64,000 nt of DNA from Dyella jiangningensis (GTDB lineage: Bacteria > Pseudomonadota > Gammaproteobacteria > Xanthomonadales > Rhodanobacteraceae): the NCBI GenBank assembly GCA_000632805.1, contig CP007444.1, positions 5,072,772-5,136,771 of the forward strand, written 5' to 3'. Shown here in pieces: positions 16,496 through 25,881 of this stretch; position 1 is the first letter of the stretch; each line of letters opens with the position of its first letter. The translations under genes were made by a program, and so were the position numbers. The notes under the pieces were generated by a model. It searched no databases and was not told where the DNA came from. It saw nothing but the letters and a program-made list of their open reading frames with translations.

Positions 16496-18691
16496 ATGAC
16501 CAACCAAATCAAAACTGTTCGAGGCCGTGTCATGCGCCAGACTCGCAGTACCGTGATCGCAGGTCTGCTAGTGCTCGGCGCCGCCTGGTCGAGCGCTGCT
16601 GCCGCTGCCACCAGCACCCTGAAGGACATCAGCTATGACGCGCTGCCGGGAGGCCGCATCGAGCTGCATCTGAACTTCGCGCAGGGTCCGGTGCCGGAGC
16701 CGAAGATCTTCACCACCGGCAATCCGCCGCGCATCGCGGTCGACTTTGCCGACACGGATAACGCCGCGCCCCGTCATCTCGACATCGGCAAGGGTGCTGC
16801 GACGGGCGTGTCCGCCGTCTCGGCAGGCGGTCGCACGCGTGTCGTCGTTGAGCTGGTGCGCGACTCCACCTATCGTTCCCGCGTGGAAGGAAACAGCCTG
16901 GTGTTGACCGTGAACAACGGCACCGAGGCGTCAACGACCACAACGGCGGCCACCATTGATCCCTCCAAGGCCCTGCCTTCGATGGCCAATGGCCCGTCGG
17001 TCTCCAACATCGACTTCCGCCGCGGGCCGAATGGTGAAGGCCGCATCCTGATCGACTTCAGCGGTGCCGGCGCCAACGCCGACATGAAGCATCAGGGCGA
17101 CAAGGTCGTGGTCGATATCGACCATGCCAATCTGCCTTCCAACCTGGCCCAGCGCCTTGACGTACTCGATTTCGCCACGCCGGTGCAGTCCATCGTGACC
17201 AAGGCGGGCCCGCGCGGTGGCGCCCACATGGAAATCGCCACCAAAGGCAGCGTCGACACCTCGGCATACCAGAGCGGCAACCAGTACGTGGTTGAAGTGG
17301 CGCCCAAGAAGAAGGACGCCAAGGCCGACGCCAAGCTCGCCAAGGGCCAGGAACCGGTGTATTCGGGCAACCGCGTGACCTTCAACTTCCAGGACATTCC
17401 GGTTCGCTCGGCGCTGCAGCTCCTGGCGGATATCTCGGGCCTGAACCTGGTCGCTTCGGATACGGTCGGCGGCAGTGTCACGCTGCGATTGGTCAATGTT
17501 CCGTGGGACCAGGCGCTGGATGTGGTATTGCGCGCCAAGAGCCTGGATAAGCGCCGCAACGGCAACGTGATCTGGATTGCACCCCAGGACGAACTTGCCA
17601 AGTACGAGCAGAGCATTGCGGACGCCCGCCTGAAGGCCGAAGACAATGCGGAGCTGGTGACCGATTACGTGCCGATCAGCTATGGCAAGGCGAAGGACAT
17701 CGCCAAGCTGCTGACGCAGGGCAGTATGGCGAGTACAGGCGGTGGCGGCGGCAGCGGAAACACGCAGCGTGGTTTCCTGTCGTCGCGTGGCAGCGTGTCG
17801 TTCGATGACCGCACCAACACGCTATTGATCAACGACAATCCGCAGAAGATCCGCGAATTGCGTGAGCTCATCTCCGTGCTCGACAAGCCGGTCCAGCAGG
17901 TGCTGATCGAGTCGCGCATCGTGATCGCCACGGACAACTTCACTCGGGAACTGGGTGCGAAGTTTGGTATCCAGGCCCAGCACTACACCCAGAATTCCGA
18001 TGGTAATCACAACCTGATTTCAACGGGCGGCCTTGACAACGGCAACGGCACGACGTCGGGCGTCGCGCCGAATCAGGGGGGGCTCAACGTCAACTTGCCA
18101 GCCGCCAGCCCCGCAGGCAGCTTTGCTCTGGCCATCCTTAGCAAGAACTATGCATTGGACCTTGAGTTGTCGGCTGCACAGACTGAGGGGCGTGGCGAGG
18201 TGATCTCCAGTCCGCGAGTCATCACCGCCAATCAGCAGGAAGCGGTGATCCGTCAAGGCCAGGAAATCGGCTATGTGACTTATCAGAACAGTTCGACGGG
18301 TGCAGCTGGCAGTGGCACGGCGACGGTGCAGTTCAAGGACGCCGTGCTGGAGCTGAAGGTGACGCCAACCATCACGGCTGACAATCGCGTCTATCTGATG
18401 ATCAATGTGAAGAAGGACGCGTTGGCCAAGTTCATTACTGTGCCAGGCAGTGGCCAGGTGCCCCAGATCGACACGCGTGAGATCAACACCTCGGTGCTGG
18501 TCGACAACGGTCAGACGGTCGTGCTGGGCGGTATCTACGAGATCACCAAGCAGAACAGTGTCAACAAGGTTCCCGGCCTTGGCGACATTCCTGGCCTGGG
18601 TATCCTGTTCCGTAATACGACGCGCGAGAGCGACAAGGCGGAGCTGCTGATCTTCGTAACGCCGCGGATCCTCAGCGAGAGCCTGCGGTAA
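16496..18691 (+). CDS. pilQ: PilQ, type IV pilus secretin
   Basis: The 731-residue outer-membrane secretin forms the gated channel for the type IV pilus. In order it has a signal peptide (cleavage near AAAAATS, about residue 38), two AMIN domains for peptidoglycan binding (about 45-150 and 165-265), a secretin N0 domain (FNFQDIPVRSALQLLADISG), an N1 domain (VTDYVPISYGKAKDIAKLL) and the C-terminal secretin domain with EVISSPRVITANQQEAVI and VPGLGDIPGLGILFR. A Gly/Ser stretch (STGGGGGSGN) links N1 to the next module. It is the last gene of pilMNOPQ, closed by a terminator. An alternative start at the second Met (13 codons in) would leave a more typical signal peptide. Confidence 0.96.
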   Translation: MTNQIKTVRGRVMRQTRSTVIAGLLVLGAAWSSAAAAATSTLKDISYDALPGGRIELHLNFAQGPVPEPKIFTTGNPPRIAVDFADTDNAAPRHLDIGKGAATGVSAVSAGGRTRVVVELVRDSTYRSRVEGNSLVLTVNNGTEASTTTTAATIDPSKALPSMANGPSVSNIDFRRGPNGEGRILIDFSGAGANADMKHQGDKVVVDIDHANLPSNLAQRLDVLDFATPVQSIVTKAGPRGGAHMEIATKGSVDTSAYQSGNQYVVEVAPKKKDAKADAKLAKGQEPVYSGNRVTFNFQDIPVRSALQLLADISGLNLVASDTVGGSVTLRLVNVPWDQALDVVLRAKSLDKRRNGNVIWIAPQDELAKYEQSIADARLKAEDNAELVTDYVPISYGKAKDIAKLLTQGSMASTGGGGGSGNTQRGFLSSRGSVSFDDRTNTLLINDNPQKIRELRELISVLDKPVQQVLIESRIVIATDNFTRELGAKFGIQAQHYTQNSDGNHNLISTGGLDNGNGTTSGVAPNQGGLNVNLPAASPAGSFALAILSKNYALDLELSAAQTEGRGEVISSPRVITANQQEAVIRQGQEIGYVTYQNSSTGAAGSGTATVQFKDAVLELKVTPTITADNRVYLMINVKKDALAKFITVPGSGQVPQIDTREINTSVLVDNGQTVVLGGIYEITKQNSVNKVPGLGDIPGLGILFRNTTRESDKAELLIFVTPRILSESLR

Positions 18692-18715
18692 GGCGATTTG
18701 CAACGCGATGAGAGA

Positions 18716-18744
18716 GGGCGGCCCTGGGCCGCCCTTTTCTTTTC
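18716..18744 (+). terminator. Rho-independent terminator after pilQ
   Basis: GGGCGGC (18716-18722) pairs with GCCGCCC (18728-18734), followed by a T-rich tract TTTTCTTTTC, 25 bases beyond the pilQ stop. Confidence 0.9.
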
Positions 18745-18843
18745 ATAGGTAACTGGGGCTGGCCAAAACCGGTTGGTGCCGCGCCGCCAGAAGTCATGGG
18801 CATTAAACTTCCTGGGCGCGGTAAGGTCTGTCATAGCGCTCCC

Positions 18844-19854
18844 ATGACGGAAACATCGATGGATATGCCCGAGGCCCAGCCTTCATCCCGCCTGCAACAG
18901 GCGTTCCTGCACGTGCGTGATGAACTGCAACGCAGTGTGATCGGCCAGCCGCACCTGATCGATTGCCTGCTGATCGCGCTGCTGGCCGACGGCCATCTAC
19001 TGGTCGAAGGTGCGCCGGGCCTGGCCAAAACCACGGTGGTGAAAGCCCTGGCCGGCTGCATCGAGGCCGACTTCCACCGCGTCCAGTTCACGCCCGACCT
19101 GTTGCCGGCGGACCTGACCGGCACGGACGTGTTCAGGCCGCAGGCCGGCAGTTTCGAGTTCGAGCGTGGCCCGCTGTTTCACAACATCGTGCTGGCCGAT
19201 GAGATCAATCGCGCGCCGGCCAAGGTGCAGTCGGCCCTGTTGGAGGCCATGGCCGAGCGGCAGATCACGGTGGGCCGCAGCACGTGGGCGCTGCCTGAGC
19301 TCTTCATGGTGATGGCGACGCAGAATCCTATCGAGCAGGAAGGCACCTTCGCCTTGCCCGAGGCGCAGCTCGACCGTTTCGTGATGCACGTGACGATTGA
19401 TTATCCCGACCCCGCCTCGGAACTGGCGATTCTCCAGTTGGCTCGGGAGCAGGCGCGGCGAACCCTGCATCCGGTACCGTCTCAGCGCCCCAGTCTCAGC
19501 CAGGCGGACGTCTTGAGCGCGCGCGACGCCGTGCTTGCCGTGCATATGGCGCCGGCGTTGGAGGAATATCTCACGCAGATCGTCCTTGCCACGCGCCACG
19601 CAGGTGCCTACGGGCCGGAGCTCAAGCGATGGATCGCGTGGGGCGCGAGTCCTCGCGGCACGATTGCGCTCGACCGTTGTGCGCGCGCGCATGCGTGGCT
19701 GGCCGGGCGCGACTACACGCTGCCCGAGGATGTCCACGCCATTGCCCACGAAGTGCTGCGCCATCGCGTGCTGCTCAGCTATGAGGCTGAAGCCGAAGGG
19801 GTGCGCCCCGACCAAGTGATCAAGCGCGTGCTGGATCTCGTGCCGCTGCCGTGA
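18844..19854 (+). CDS. MoxR-family AAA+ ATPase
   Basis: The 336-residue protein is a MoxR-type AAA+ ATPase. Walker A is GAPGLAKTT at about 56-64, Walker B and the following loop are NIVLADEINRAPAK, and sensor 1 is MATQNPIEQEGTF. MoxR ATPases act as chaperones for VWA-domain proteins. The start at 18844 is preferred over an upstream ATG because it removes a non-conserved 16-residue extension. The stop overlaps the next start (GTGA), opening a tightly packed operon of ATPase, DUF58, DUF4381, BatA, BatB/TPR and BatD. Confidence 0.93.
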   Translation: MTETSMDMPEAQPSSRLQQAFLHVRDELQRSVIGQPHLIDCLLIALLADGHLLVEGAPGLAKTTVVKALAGCIEADFHRVQFTPDLLPADLTGTDVFRPQAGSFEFERGPLFHNIVLADEINRAPAKVQSALLEAMAERQITVGRSTWALPELFMVMATQNPIEQEGTFALPEAQLDRFVMHVTIDYPDPASELAILQLAREQARRTLHPVPSQRPSLSQADVLSARDAVLAVHMAPALEEYLTQIVLATRHAGAYGPELKRWIAWGASPRGTIALDRCARAHAWLAGRDYTLPEDVHAIAHEVLRHRVLLSYEAEAEGVRPDQVIKRVLDLVPLP

Positions 19855-20780
19855 GTGCTTTACTGGAAACCAGCGACGGCGACGGTCGCACGCGGGTTCG
19901 TCTCGCCGAATTGGTGGCATTGCGTGGCCGCGTCGCCAAGGCGGCATTGCCTCGGCTGGAAAGCCACGCCATGCGCGCCGGGCAGCAACACAGCCGTCTC
20001 TACGGCCGTGGCATGGACTACGCCGAATCACGCGTTTATCAACCGGGCGACGACGTACGCCGACTCGACTGGCGCCTCACCGCGCGCAGCGGTCGCCTGC
20101 ATACGAAGTTGTTCCAGGAAGAACGCGAAGGGCGCCTGCTGATCCTGCTGGATACGCATGCCAGCATGCATTTCGGTACGCGCGTGCGCTTCAAGTCGGT
20201 GCAGGCGGCTCGTGCGGCGGCGCTGGCAGCCTGGTACGTGGTGCGTGCCGGCGAACGCGTTGGCGTCATGGAGTTCGGCGGTGGCCACCGTCTATTGCGG
20301 CCCCTGGCCGGCACGCGTGGCGCGCTGGCTGTTTGCGGCGCGCTCGCCGACTGGGATGGCCTGGCTGATGCGTCCATGCCCGAGCTGTTGTCAGATGCAG
20401 TGCTGCGTGCCGGCCGCGTCATGCGTGGCGCGAACCGTGTCTTGATCATCAGCGATGGACTTAGTTGCGATGACGCCGCGCGGAGTCGCCTGCTCGATCT
20501 CAAAGGCAAGGCGGGCGTGCGGGTGCTGGTGGTGGCGGATGCCTTGGAACTGTCGCTGCCACCCGCGGGACGTTATCCGCTCGAGCACGAAGGAGAGCGA
20601 CGCGACGTCGTGCTGTTGGGCGAGCGGCAGCGCCGGGAATTCCAGCAGGCGCTTGGCGCGGGGCAGACCCGTCTGAACGCGCTGGCTCAATCGCTTGGTA
20701 TTCCCCATCGCACGATAGACACCGCCAGCGACCCGCTGGATGCCGTGCTGGCGCTGCTGTCGCCGGGAGCGCGCCGATGA
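19851..20780 (+). CDS. DUF58 domain-containing protein
   Basis: The 309-residue protein has the DUF58 signature GRGMDYAESRVYQPGDDVRRLDWRL (residues about 46-70, split here as GRGMDYAESRVY and DDVRRLDWRLTAR) and a degenerate VWA-like domain with LLILLDTHASMHFGT and RVLIISDGLSCDD. DUF58 proteins are almost always encoded next to a MoxR ATPase and VWA proteins, but their biochemical role is unknown. It starts with GTG overlapping the MoxR stop and overlaps the DUF4381 gene by 4 bases. Confidence 0.88.
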   Translation: MSALLETSDGDGRTRVRLAELVALRGRVAKAALPRLESHAMRAGQQHSRLYGRGMDYAESRVYQPGDDVRRLDWRLTARSGRLHTKLFQEEREGRLLILLDTHASMHFGTRVRFKSVQAARAAALAAWYVVRAGERVGVMEFGGGHRLLRPLAGTRGALAVCGALADWDGLADASMPELLSDAVLRAGRVMRGANRVLIISDGLSCDDAARSRLLDLKGKAGVRVLVVADALELSLPPAGRYPLEHEGERRDVVLLGERQRREFQQALGAGQTRLNALAQSLGIPHRTIDTASDPLDAVLALLSPGARR

Positions 20781-21322
20781 TGGCTGGTGCTCCCGCCGCG
20801 ACACCGCCGGTCAACGGGCCCGCATTGCGCGACATTCACCTGCCGCCGGCACCGTCATGGTGGCCACCGGCACCGGGCTGGTGGCTCGCCTTGGGGCTTC
20901 TGCTGCTGTGCGCTGGATTCGGATGCTGGTTTTGGCGAAGGCAACGCCGGCGTCGCGCTTGTGAGCGGGCGTTGTTGTCGGCGGTGGACGCGCTGGCCTC
21001 GCAATATCGCCAGCAGCCGCAAAGATTGGCTGCAGAGCTTCATGCATTGCTGCGACGCGCGGCGATGCGTTTCGACCCTTCGACATCCCGCCTCGGTGGC
21101 GAGGCATGGAAGGCGATGCTCTCTTCGGTGACAGCCGACATGCCGACAGTGGATGCGTTGGCGTCGCTGGATATCGCGATGTACAAGCCGAACGCCGAGC
21201 TCGACGTCGACGCCACCACGGCGGCGGTACGCCGCTGGCTCTCGGCTGCCTGGCGTCATCACGGTAAAACGCTGCCGGGCCTGCACGCCGAGGCCTTGCT
21301 GCCGGAGCGCGACCATGCCTGA
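20777..21322 (+). CDS. DUF4381 family membrane protein
   Basis: The 181-residue protein has a proline-rich N-terminus with LRDIHLPPAPSWWPPAPGWW, the typical start of DUF4381 proteins. One membrane helix follows (about 36-54) and then a basic, helical cytoplasmic domain. The family occurs in MoxR/Bat operons between the DUF58 gene and the first VWA gene, as here, and has no known activity. It overlaps the preceding gene by 4 bases and the following gene by 8 bases. Confidence 0.85.
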   Translation: MMAGAPAATPPVNGPALRDIHLPPAPSWWPPAPGWWLALGLLLLCAGFGCWFWRRQRRRRACERALLSAVDALASQYRQQPQRLAAELHALLRRAAMRFDPSTSRLGGEAWKAMLSSVTADMPTVDALASLDIAMYKPNAELDVDATTAAVRRWLSAAWRHHGKTLPGLHAEALLPERDHA

Positions 21323-22295
21323 GTTCGCATGGCCTTGGATATTCGTATTACTGCCCTTGCCGTGGCTGTTGCGTCGCGTGTTGCGAGTCGCCGAGCCAGG
21401 CCAGGCTTTGCATCTGCCGCACCCGGGCCTTCATCTCGCGGCGGCCGCGAGGGAGGAGCGTGGCAACTGGCGCATGTGGCTGCTGCTGCTGTCGTGGCTC
21501 TGCCTGCTGGCGGCAGCCGCCAGGCCGCAATGGGTCGGGCCGCCTCAGGCACAGCAGCGAAGCGGCCGTGCGCTGATGCTTGCCGTCGATCTGTCGGGCA
21601 GCATGCGCACGGATGACATGCAGCTGGGTGGCCGTTCGGTCAGCCGTTTTGGCGCGGTGGAAGCCATCGCGGGTGATTTCATTTCACGCCGCGGTGGCGA
21701 TGAACTGGGCTTGATCCTGTTCGGAAGCCGCGCCTACCTGGTCACGCCATTGACCTATGACCTCGGCGCCGTTCGCGCGCAACTGCAGGGTGCCGCTGTG
21801 GGACTGGCCGGCACCGAGACCGCGATCGGTGATGCCATCGCGGTGGCGGTAAAGCGATTGGCGAACTTGCCGGCGCAGGCTCGCGTGGTGGTGCTGCTCA
21901 CCGATGGCGTGAACAACGCCGGCAATATCACGCCGCTGGATGCGGCGAATGCGGCGAAAGCGGCCGGCGTGCGTGTCTACACCATAGGTATCGGCGCCAC
22001 CGAGATGAGCATTCCCGACCTGTTCGGCACGCGCACGGTCAATCCGTCCGCCGACCTGGACGAAGGCATGCTGCGCACGATCGCCGGCCAGACTGGTGGC
22101 CGCTATTTCCGAGCCACTGATGCCGAGCAGTTGGCGAATGCGTATCGCGCCATCGACGCGTTGGAACCCATGCAGCAGCAGGGCCCGTCCCTGCGTCCGC
22201 GGCACGAGTTGTTCCGCTGGCCGCTCGCACTGGCCGTGTTGGCGTGGTTGGCGACCGTCTTGCCGCGGGCGCGGCGGTTGGAGGTGGCCGCGTGA
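21315..22295 (+). CDS. batA: BatA, membrane-anchored VWA-domain protein
   Basis: The 326-residue protein begins MPEFAWPWIFVLLPLPWLL. It has membrane segments near the N-terminus (about 5-20 and 55-75) and a final helix near 305-320, enclosing a VWA domain. The metal-binding MIDAS site is complete: DLSGS in LAVDLSGSMRTDD, the threonine in AGTETAIGDA, and the aspartate in VVLLTDGVNNAG. Bat proteins are linked to aerotolerance and envelope stress in Bacteroides and Leptospira, but their mechanism is unclear. It overlaps DUF4381 by 8 bases and batB by 4. Confidence 0.9.
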   Translation: MPEFAWPWIFVLLPLPWLLRRVLRVAEPGQALHLPHPGLHLAAAAREERGNWRMWLLLLSWLCLLAAAARPQWVGPPQAQQRSGRALMLAVDLSGSMRTDDMQLGGRSVSRFGAVEAIAGDFISRRGGDELGLILFGSRAYLVTPLTYDLGAVRAQLQGAAVGLAGTETAIGDAIAVAVKRLANLPAQARVVVLLTDGVNNAGNITPLDAANAAKAAGVRVYTIGIGATEMSIPDLFGTRTVNPSADLDEGMLRTIAGQTGGRYFRATDAEQLANAYRAIDALEPMQQQGPSLRPRHELFRWPLALAVLAWLATVLPRARRLEVAA

Positions 22296-24193
22296 ACGGC
22301 GTGTGGCAGCAGTTCCATTTCCTGCGGCCGGCGTGGTTGTTCGCGCTGCTCGCGTTGCCTTTGCTGATGGCATGGGTGGCGCGCCGAAGCAACGCCCGCG
22401 AAGCGCTGGAGCGTCTGGTCGATGCCGAACTGCTTCCGCACCTGTTGCAAGGACGCGAGCAACGGCGGCGTGCGCCGGCCATCTTGCTTGCGACCGGCTG
22501 GCTGCTCGCGACGCTGGCGATGGCGGGTCCTACCTGGAGTCGGATCGCGCAGCCGCTCTATGCGCAACGGGCAGCGCAGGTCGTTGCGCTGTCGCTGTCG
22601 CAGCACATGCTGGTGCGCGACGTGGCGCCCAGTCGTCTGGATCGCGCGCGCTACAAAGTGCGAGACCTGCTGTCCGCCAACCACGATGGCTTGAACGCGC
22701 TGATTGCCTACGCGGGCGAGGCTTTCGTGGTGGCCCCGCTTACCACCGACGCGTCGAGCCTCAACGAGCTTCTCGATGCCCTCGCGCCGGACACGATGCC
22801 TGTCGATGGTGACAACGCCGCGCAAGCCATCGAGCGCGGCGTGGCTCTCGTTCGTGATGCCAAGGTAGGAGGCGGGTCGTTGGTGCTGGTAACGGACAGT
22901 GTCGATGCGGCGGCGCAATCGGCCGCGCGCAAGGCGCGTGAGGCCGGTGTGCGGGTCTCCGTGCTGGGTGTGGGCACGGCGCAGGGCGGTCCGGTGCCGC
23001 TTTCCGACCAGAGCTTTCAACGCGATTCGCAGGGCGGCCTGTCGATGGCGCGCCGCGACGATGCGGCTTTGCGTGCTTTGGCAAGCGCAGGCGGCGGTCT
23101 CTATGTGCCGATGACGGACGATCATGCGGACATCGACGCCCTGCGTGGTGCGCTGAAAGCCGATGGCGCCCTCACGCTTGCTGCCGATCAGCGCGGCGAC
23201 GAATGGCAGGATCGTGGCCCCTGGTTGCTGCTGCCGTTATTGCCGCTGGCGGCCATGACCTTTCGCCGCGGCTGGCTGGTTCTTGTCGCCTTGATGCTGT
23301 TGCCGGGCATTCCCGGAACGGCGCACGCAAGCCGTTGGTCCGATCTGTGGCGACGCCCTGACCAACAGGCCGTCGCCGCACTTGATCGCGGCCAGCCCAA
23401 GGAGGCGCAGCAGCTTGCGCGCGATCCCGCATGGCGCGGCGCAGCGGCCTATCGCGCAGGTGATTACGCGACAGCGAGCAAAGTGCTGCAGGACATGCCT
23501 GGCAGCGACGCTCAATACAACCTCGGCAACGCCCTCGCCAAACAAGGCGATTACCAGAGTGCGCTCGAGGCCTACGATCGCGCCTTGAAAGCGAATCCGG
23601 CGAATGCGGACGCGGTGGCCAATCGCAAGGCAGTCGAGGACTGGATGCGCAAACAACCTTCGACGCCGCCACCGCAGAAGGGTGCACGGAACGACAAGGG
23701 CAAGTCGGCCCAGGGGCCATCGACTACGCCTCCCGACGATGCCAAGGGGCAGTCGGGCCAACGGGATAACCAGGCGCAGCAGAACGGCGACGAGGGCAAA
23801 CGTTCGCAGCAAGCGCAAGGCAATTCCCAGGGAACCGGCAGCGATAAGGACGCCAACGGACGCACACAACCCGGTCAGCAACCGGAGGCCTCGGGCACGC
23901 AGCCGCAGAGCGCGGAAGAGCAGGCCAGGCAGCGGGCGCGGGAACAGCAGGCCCAACAGGCGTTGCAGAAGCAGATGGACCAGGCGCTGGGCAAGGGTCA
24001 GCGATCGCCATGGTCCGCCAGCCATGAGCTGGGCGAAGTCGCCACGGACGATGCCCAATCGAAGCTGCCTGCCGATGTGCGACAGGCCCTTCAGCGCGTA
24101 CCCGACGATCCAGGCGCCCTGCTGCGCCGCAAGTTCGATCTCGAATATCGGCAGCGTCACGATGCCGTGCCACCGGAGGACGACAACCCGTGA
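22292..24193 (+). CDS. batB: BatB/BatC-like fusion: VWA domain with degenerate metal site plus TPR
   Basis: The 633-residue protein starts with GTG overlapping batA. It has N-terminal membrane segments (about 12-28 and 62-80), a VWA domain (about 95-285), two more membrane helices (about 305-345) and a TPR region (YNLGNALAKQGDYQSALEAYDRALK, written here in two parts: YNLGNALAKQGD and YQSALEAYDRALK). The last 200 residues are a Gln/Gly/Ser-rich low-complexity tail. The usual DxSxS metal motif reads S101-L-S-Q-H105, so the first aspartate and last serine are missing, whereas BatA is intact. The N-terminal part corresponds to BatB and the TPR part to BatC of other species. Confidence 0.87.
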   Translation: MNGVWQQFHFLRPAWLFALLALPLLMAWVARRSNAREALERLVDAELLPHLLQGREQRRRAPAILLATGWLLATLAMAGPTWSRIAQPLYAQRAAQVVALSLSQHMLVRDVAPSRLDRARYKVRDLLSANHDGLNALIAYAGEAFVVAPLTTDASSLNELLDALAPDTMPVDGDNAAQAIERGVALVRDAKVGGGSLVLVTDSVDAAAQSAARKAREAGVRVSVLGVGTAQGGPVPLSDQSFQRDSQGGLSMARRDDAALRALASAGGGLYVPMTDDHADIDALRGALKADGALTLAADQRGDEWQDRGPWLLLPLLPLAAMTFRRGWLVLVALMLLPGIPGTAHASRWSDLWRRPDQQAVAALDRGQPKEAQQLARDPAWRGAAAYRAGDYATASKVLQDMPGSDAQYNLGNALAKQGDYQSALEAYDRALKANPANADAVANRKAVEDWMRKQPSTPPPQKGARNDKGKSAQGPSTTPPDDAKGQSGQRDNQAQQNGDEGKRSQQAQGNSQGTGSDKDANGRTQPGQQPEASGTQPQSAEEQARQRAREQQAQQALQKQMDQALGKGQRSPWSASHELGEVATDDAQSKLPADVRQALQRVPDDPGALLRRKFDLEYRQRHDAVPPEDDNP

Positions 24194-25881
24194 AGCCGCG
24201 CCACCTTGCCATCCTGTGGTGCCTGTTCGCACTGCTGTGGCCGCTCGCCGCCGCTGCCGCCGATGTCCAGGCGACGCTCGATCGTTCGCGCGTGGAGCTC
24301 GGCGAGACGGTGACGTTGAACCTCCGCTCGCAGGGCGGTGGCATGGTGCAGACGCCGGACTTGAGCGCGTTGTCGCGCGACTTCGCGGTGCTCGGCTCAT
24401 CGAGCAATACCAGCATCAGCATCATCAACGGTCGCCGCTCGGCGCAGGTTACCGTCGGCGTGGCACTGCGTCCGATGCATACGGGCACGTTGCGCATCCC
24501 ACCACTGGCCTTTGCCGGCGGCACGACGGCGCCTCTCGAGCTGCAGGTCGACGAGCCTGATCCCAATGCCGCGGCGTCGGGACGTAAAGACGTCTTTCTC
24601 GAAGCAGTGGTGGACCCCGTGGATGGCTATGTCGGCCAGCAAAGGGTCTACACCCTGCGCTTGTTCTTCGCCGCCGACCTTACCAATGGCGCGCTGGAAG
24701 ACCCACAGCTTGCCGGCGTCGACGTACGTCGGCTCGGCAACGAGATCAACTACCAGGCCGAGCGCGGTGGGCGGCGCTACAACGTCATCGAACGCCGCTA
24801 TGCCCTGACGCCCCAGCGCGAAGGGCACCTGGACATCCCGCCCGTCGCGTTCCAGGGTGACATGGTCAGCATGGCCGATCCCAATGCATTCTTCGGCAGC
24901 GGTACGCCGGTTTCGGCCTCTTCGCCTGGTGTATCCATCAACGCCAAGGCGGCGCCAGCCGAGGCGGGGCGCACCACCTGGCTACCGGCACGCGATCTCA
25001 ATCTCGCGCTCGATGGCGGTCCGTCACATGGCGATTTGCGCGTGGGTCAGCCGCTGAATCTCATGATGAGCGTGCAGGCCACCGGTTTGCCTTACGAGGC
25101 GCTGCCGGCATTAAGCCTTCCAGCTCTGGACGGCGCCACTGTCTATCCTGACAAGCCGGTCAACGCCACGCATGTGGACGGCCAATGGCTGGTGGGTCGC
25201 CGCCAGCAGGGGTTCGCCATCGTGCCCAATCGCCCGGGCACGCTCACCATTCCCGAAACCACCTTGACCTGGTGGAACGTCGTGACGGACAAGCCCGAGG
25301 TGGCGCGCCTTCCCGCGCAGACCTTCACGGTGCTGCCAGCCACCGGCGCCGCAGCCAGCCAGGCACCCATCGCCGCGCAACCTTCACGTGCGCCGGAAAT
25401 AACAGCTGCTCCGTCAGCCGCCACGGCAAGCGCCACGCCATGGCGATGGATTGCACTGGGCAGTGTGGGCTTGTGGCTGGTGAGCATGGCGGCGTGGTGG
25501 TGGCAACGCCGTTCGCGTCGCGGTGCCACGCCAGAAGCACCCGCACCGGCAGCGTCGCCCGCGAAGCTGCGTGCGGCATTCCTGGGCGCTGCGCGCAGCA
25601 GCGACGAGGTGGCTCAGGTGAGTGCGCTGCTGAAGTGGGCACGAGCCGAGCGCCCGGCGATCCAGAACCTCGGCGAGCTATCGCAAGCGCTCGCGTCGGA
25701 CAGGCAGCGTGAAGCGATCGCCGCGTTGCAACGCAAGCGTTATGCGGGCCAGGAAGAGAGTGGACTCGGCGATCGACTGGCGAGTGCGTTCCGCGATGGC
25801 TTCGATTGGCGAAGCGATGGCAACGGCACGTCCAATGGTTCGCCGTTGCCGCCGCTTTATCCGTTCAACGTGCGTCGTTGA
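24190..25881 (+). CDS. batD: BatD family protein
   Basis: The 563-residue protein has a signal peptide (cleaved near AAAAADVQA), then beta-sandwich repeats typical of BatD (VQATLDRSRVELGETVTLNL and similar). A single C-terminal membrane helix lies around residues 418-437, followed by a cytoplasmic helical tail. It would therefore sit on the periplasmic face of the inner membrane. It overlaps batB by 4 bases and ends the MoxR-Bat operon. Its last 17 bases overlap the 3' end of the convergent macrodomain gene. Confidence 0.88.
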   Translation: MKPRHLAILWCLFALLWPLAAAAADVQATLDRSRVELGETVTLNLRSQGGGMVQTPDLSALSRDFAVLGSSSNTSISIINGRRSAQVTVGVALRPMHTGTLRIPPLAFAGGTTAPLELQVDEPDPNAAASGRKDVFLEAVVDPVDGYVGQQRVYTLRLFFAADLTNGALEDPQLAGVDVRRLGNEINYQAERGGRRYNVIERRYALTPQREGHLDIPPVAFQGDMVSMADPNAFFGSGTPVSASSPGVSINAKAAPAEAGRTTWLPARDLNLALDGGPSHGDLRVGQPLNLMMSVQATGLPYEALPALSLPALDGATVYPDKPVNATHVDGQWLVGRRQQGFAIVPNRPGTLTIPETTLTWWNVVTDKPEVARLPAQTFTVLPATGAAASQAPIAAQPSRAPEITAAPSAATASATPWRWIALGSVGLWLVSMAAWWWQRRSRRGATPEAPAPAASPAKLRAAFLGAARSSDEVAQVSALLKWARAERPAIQNLGELSQALASDRQREAIAALQRKRYAGQEESGLGDRLASAFRDGFDWRSDGNGTSNGSPLPPLYPFNVRR

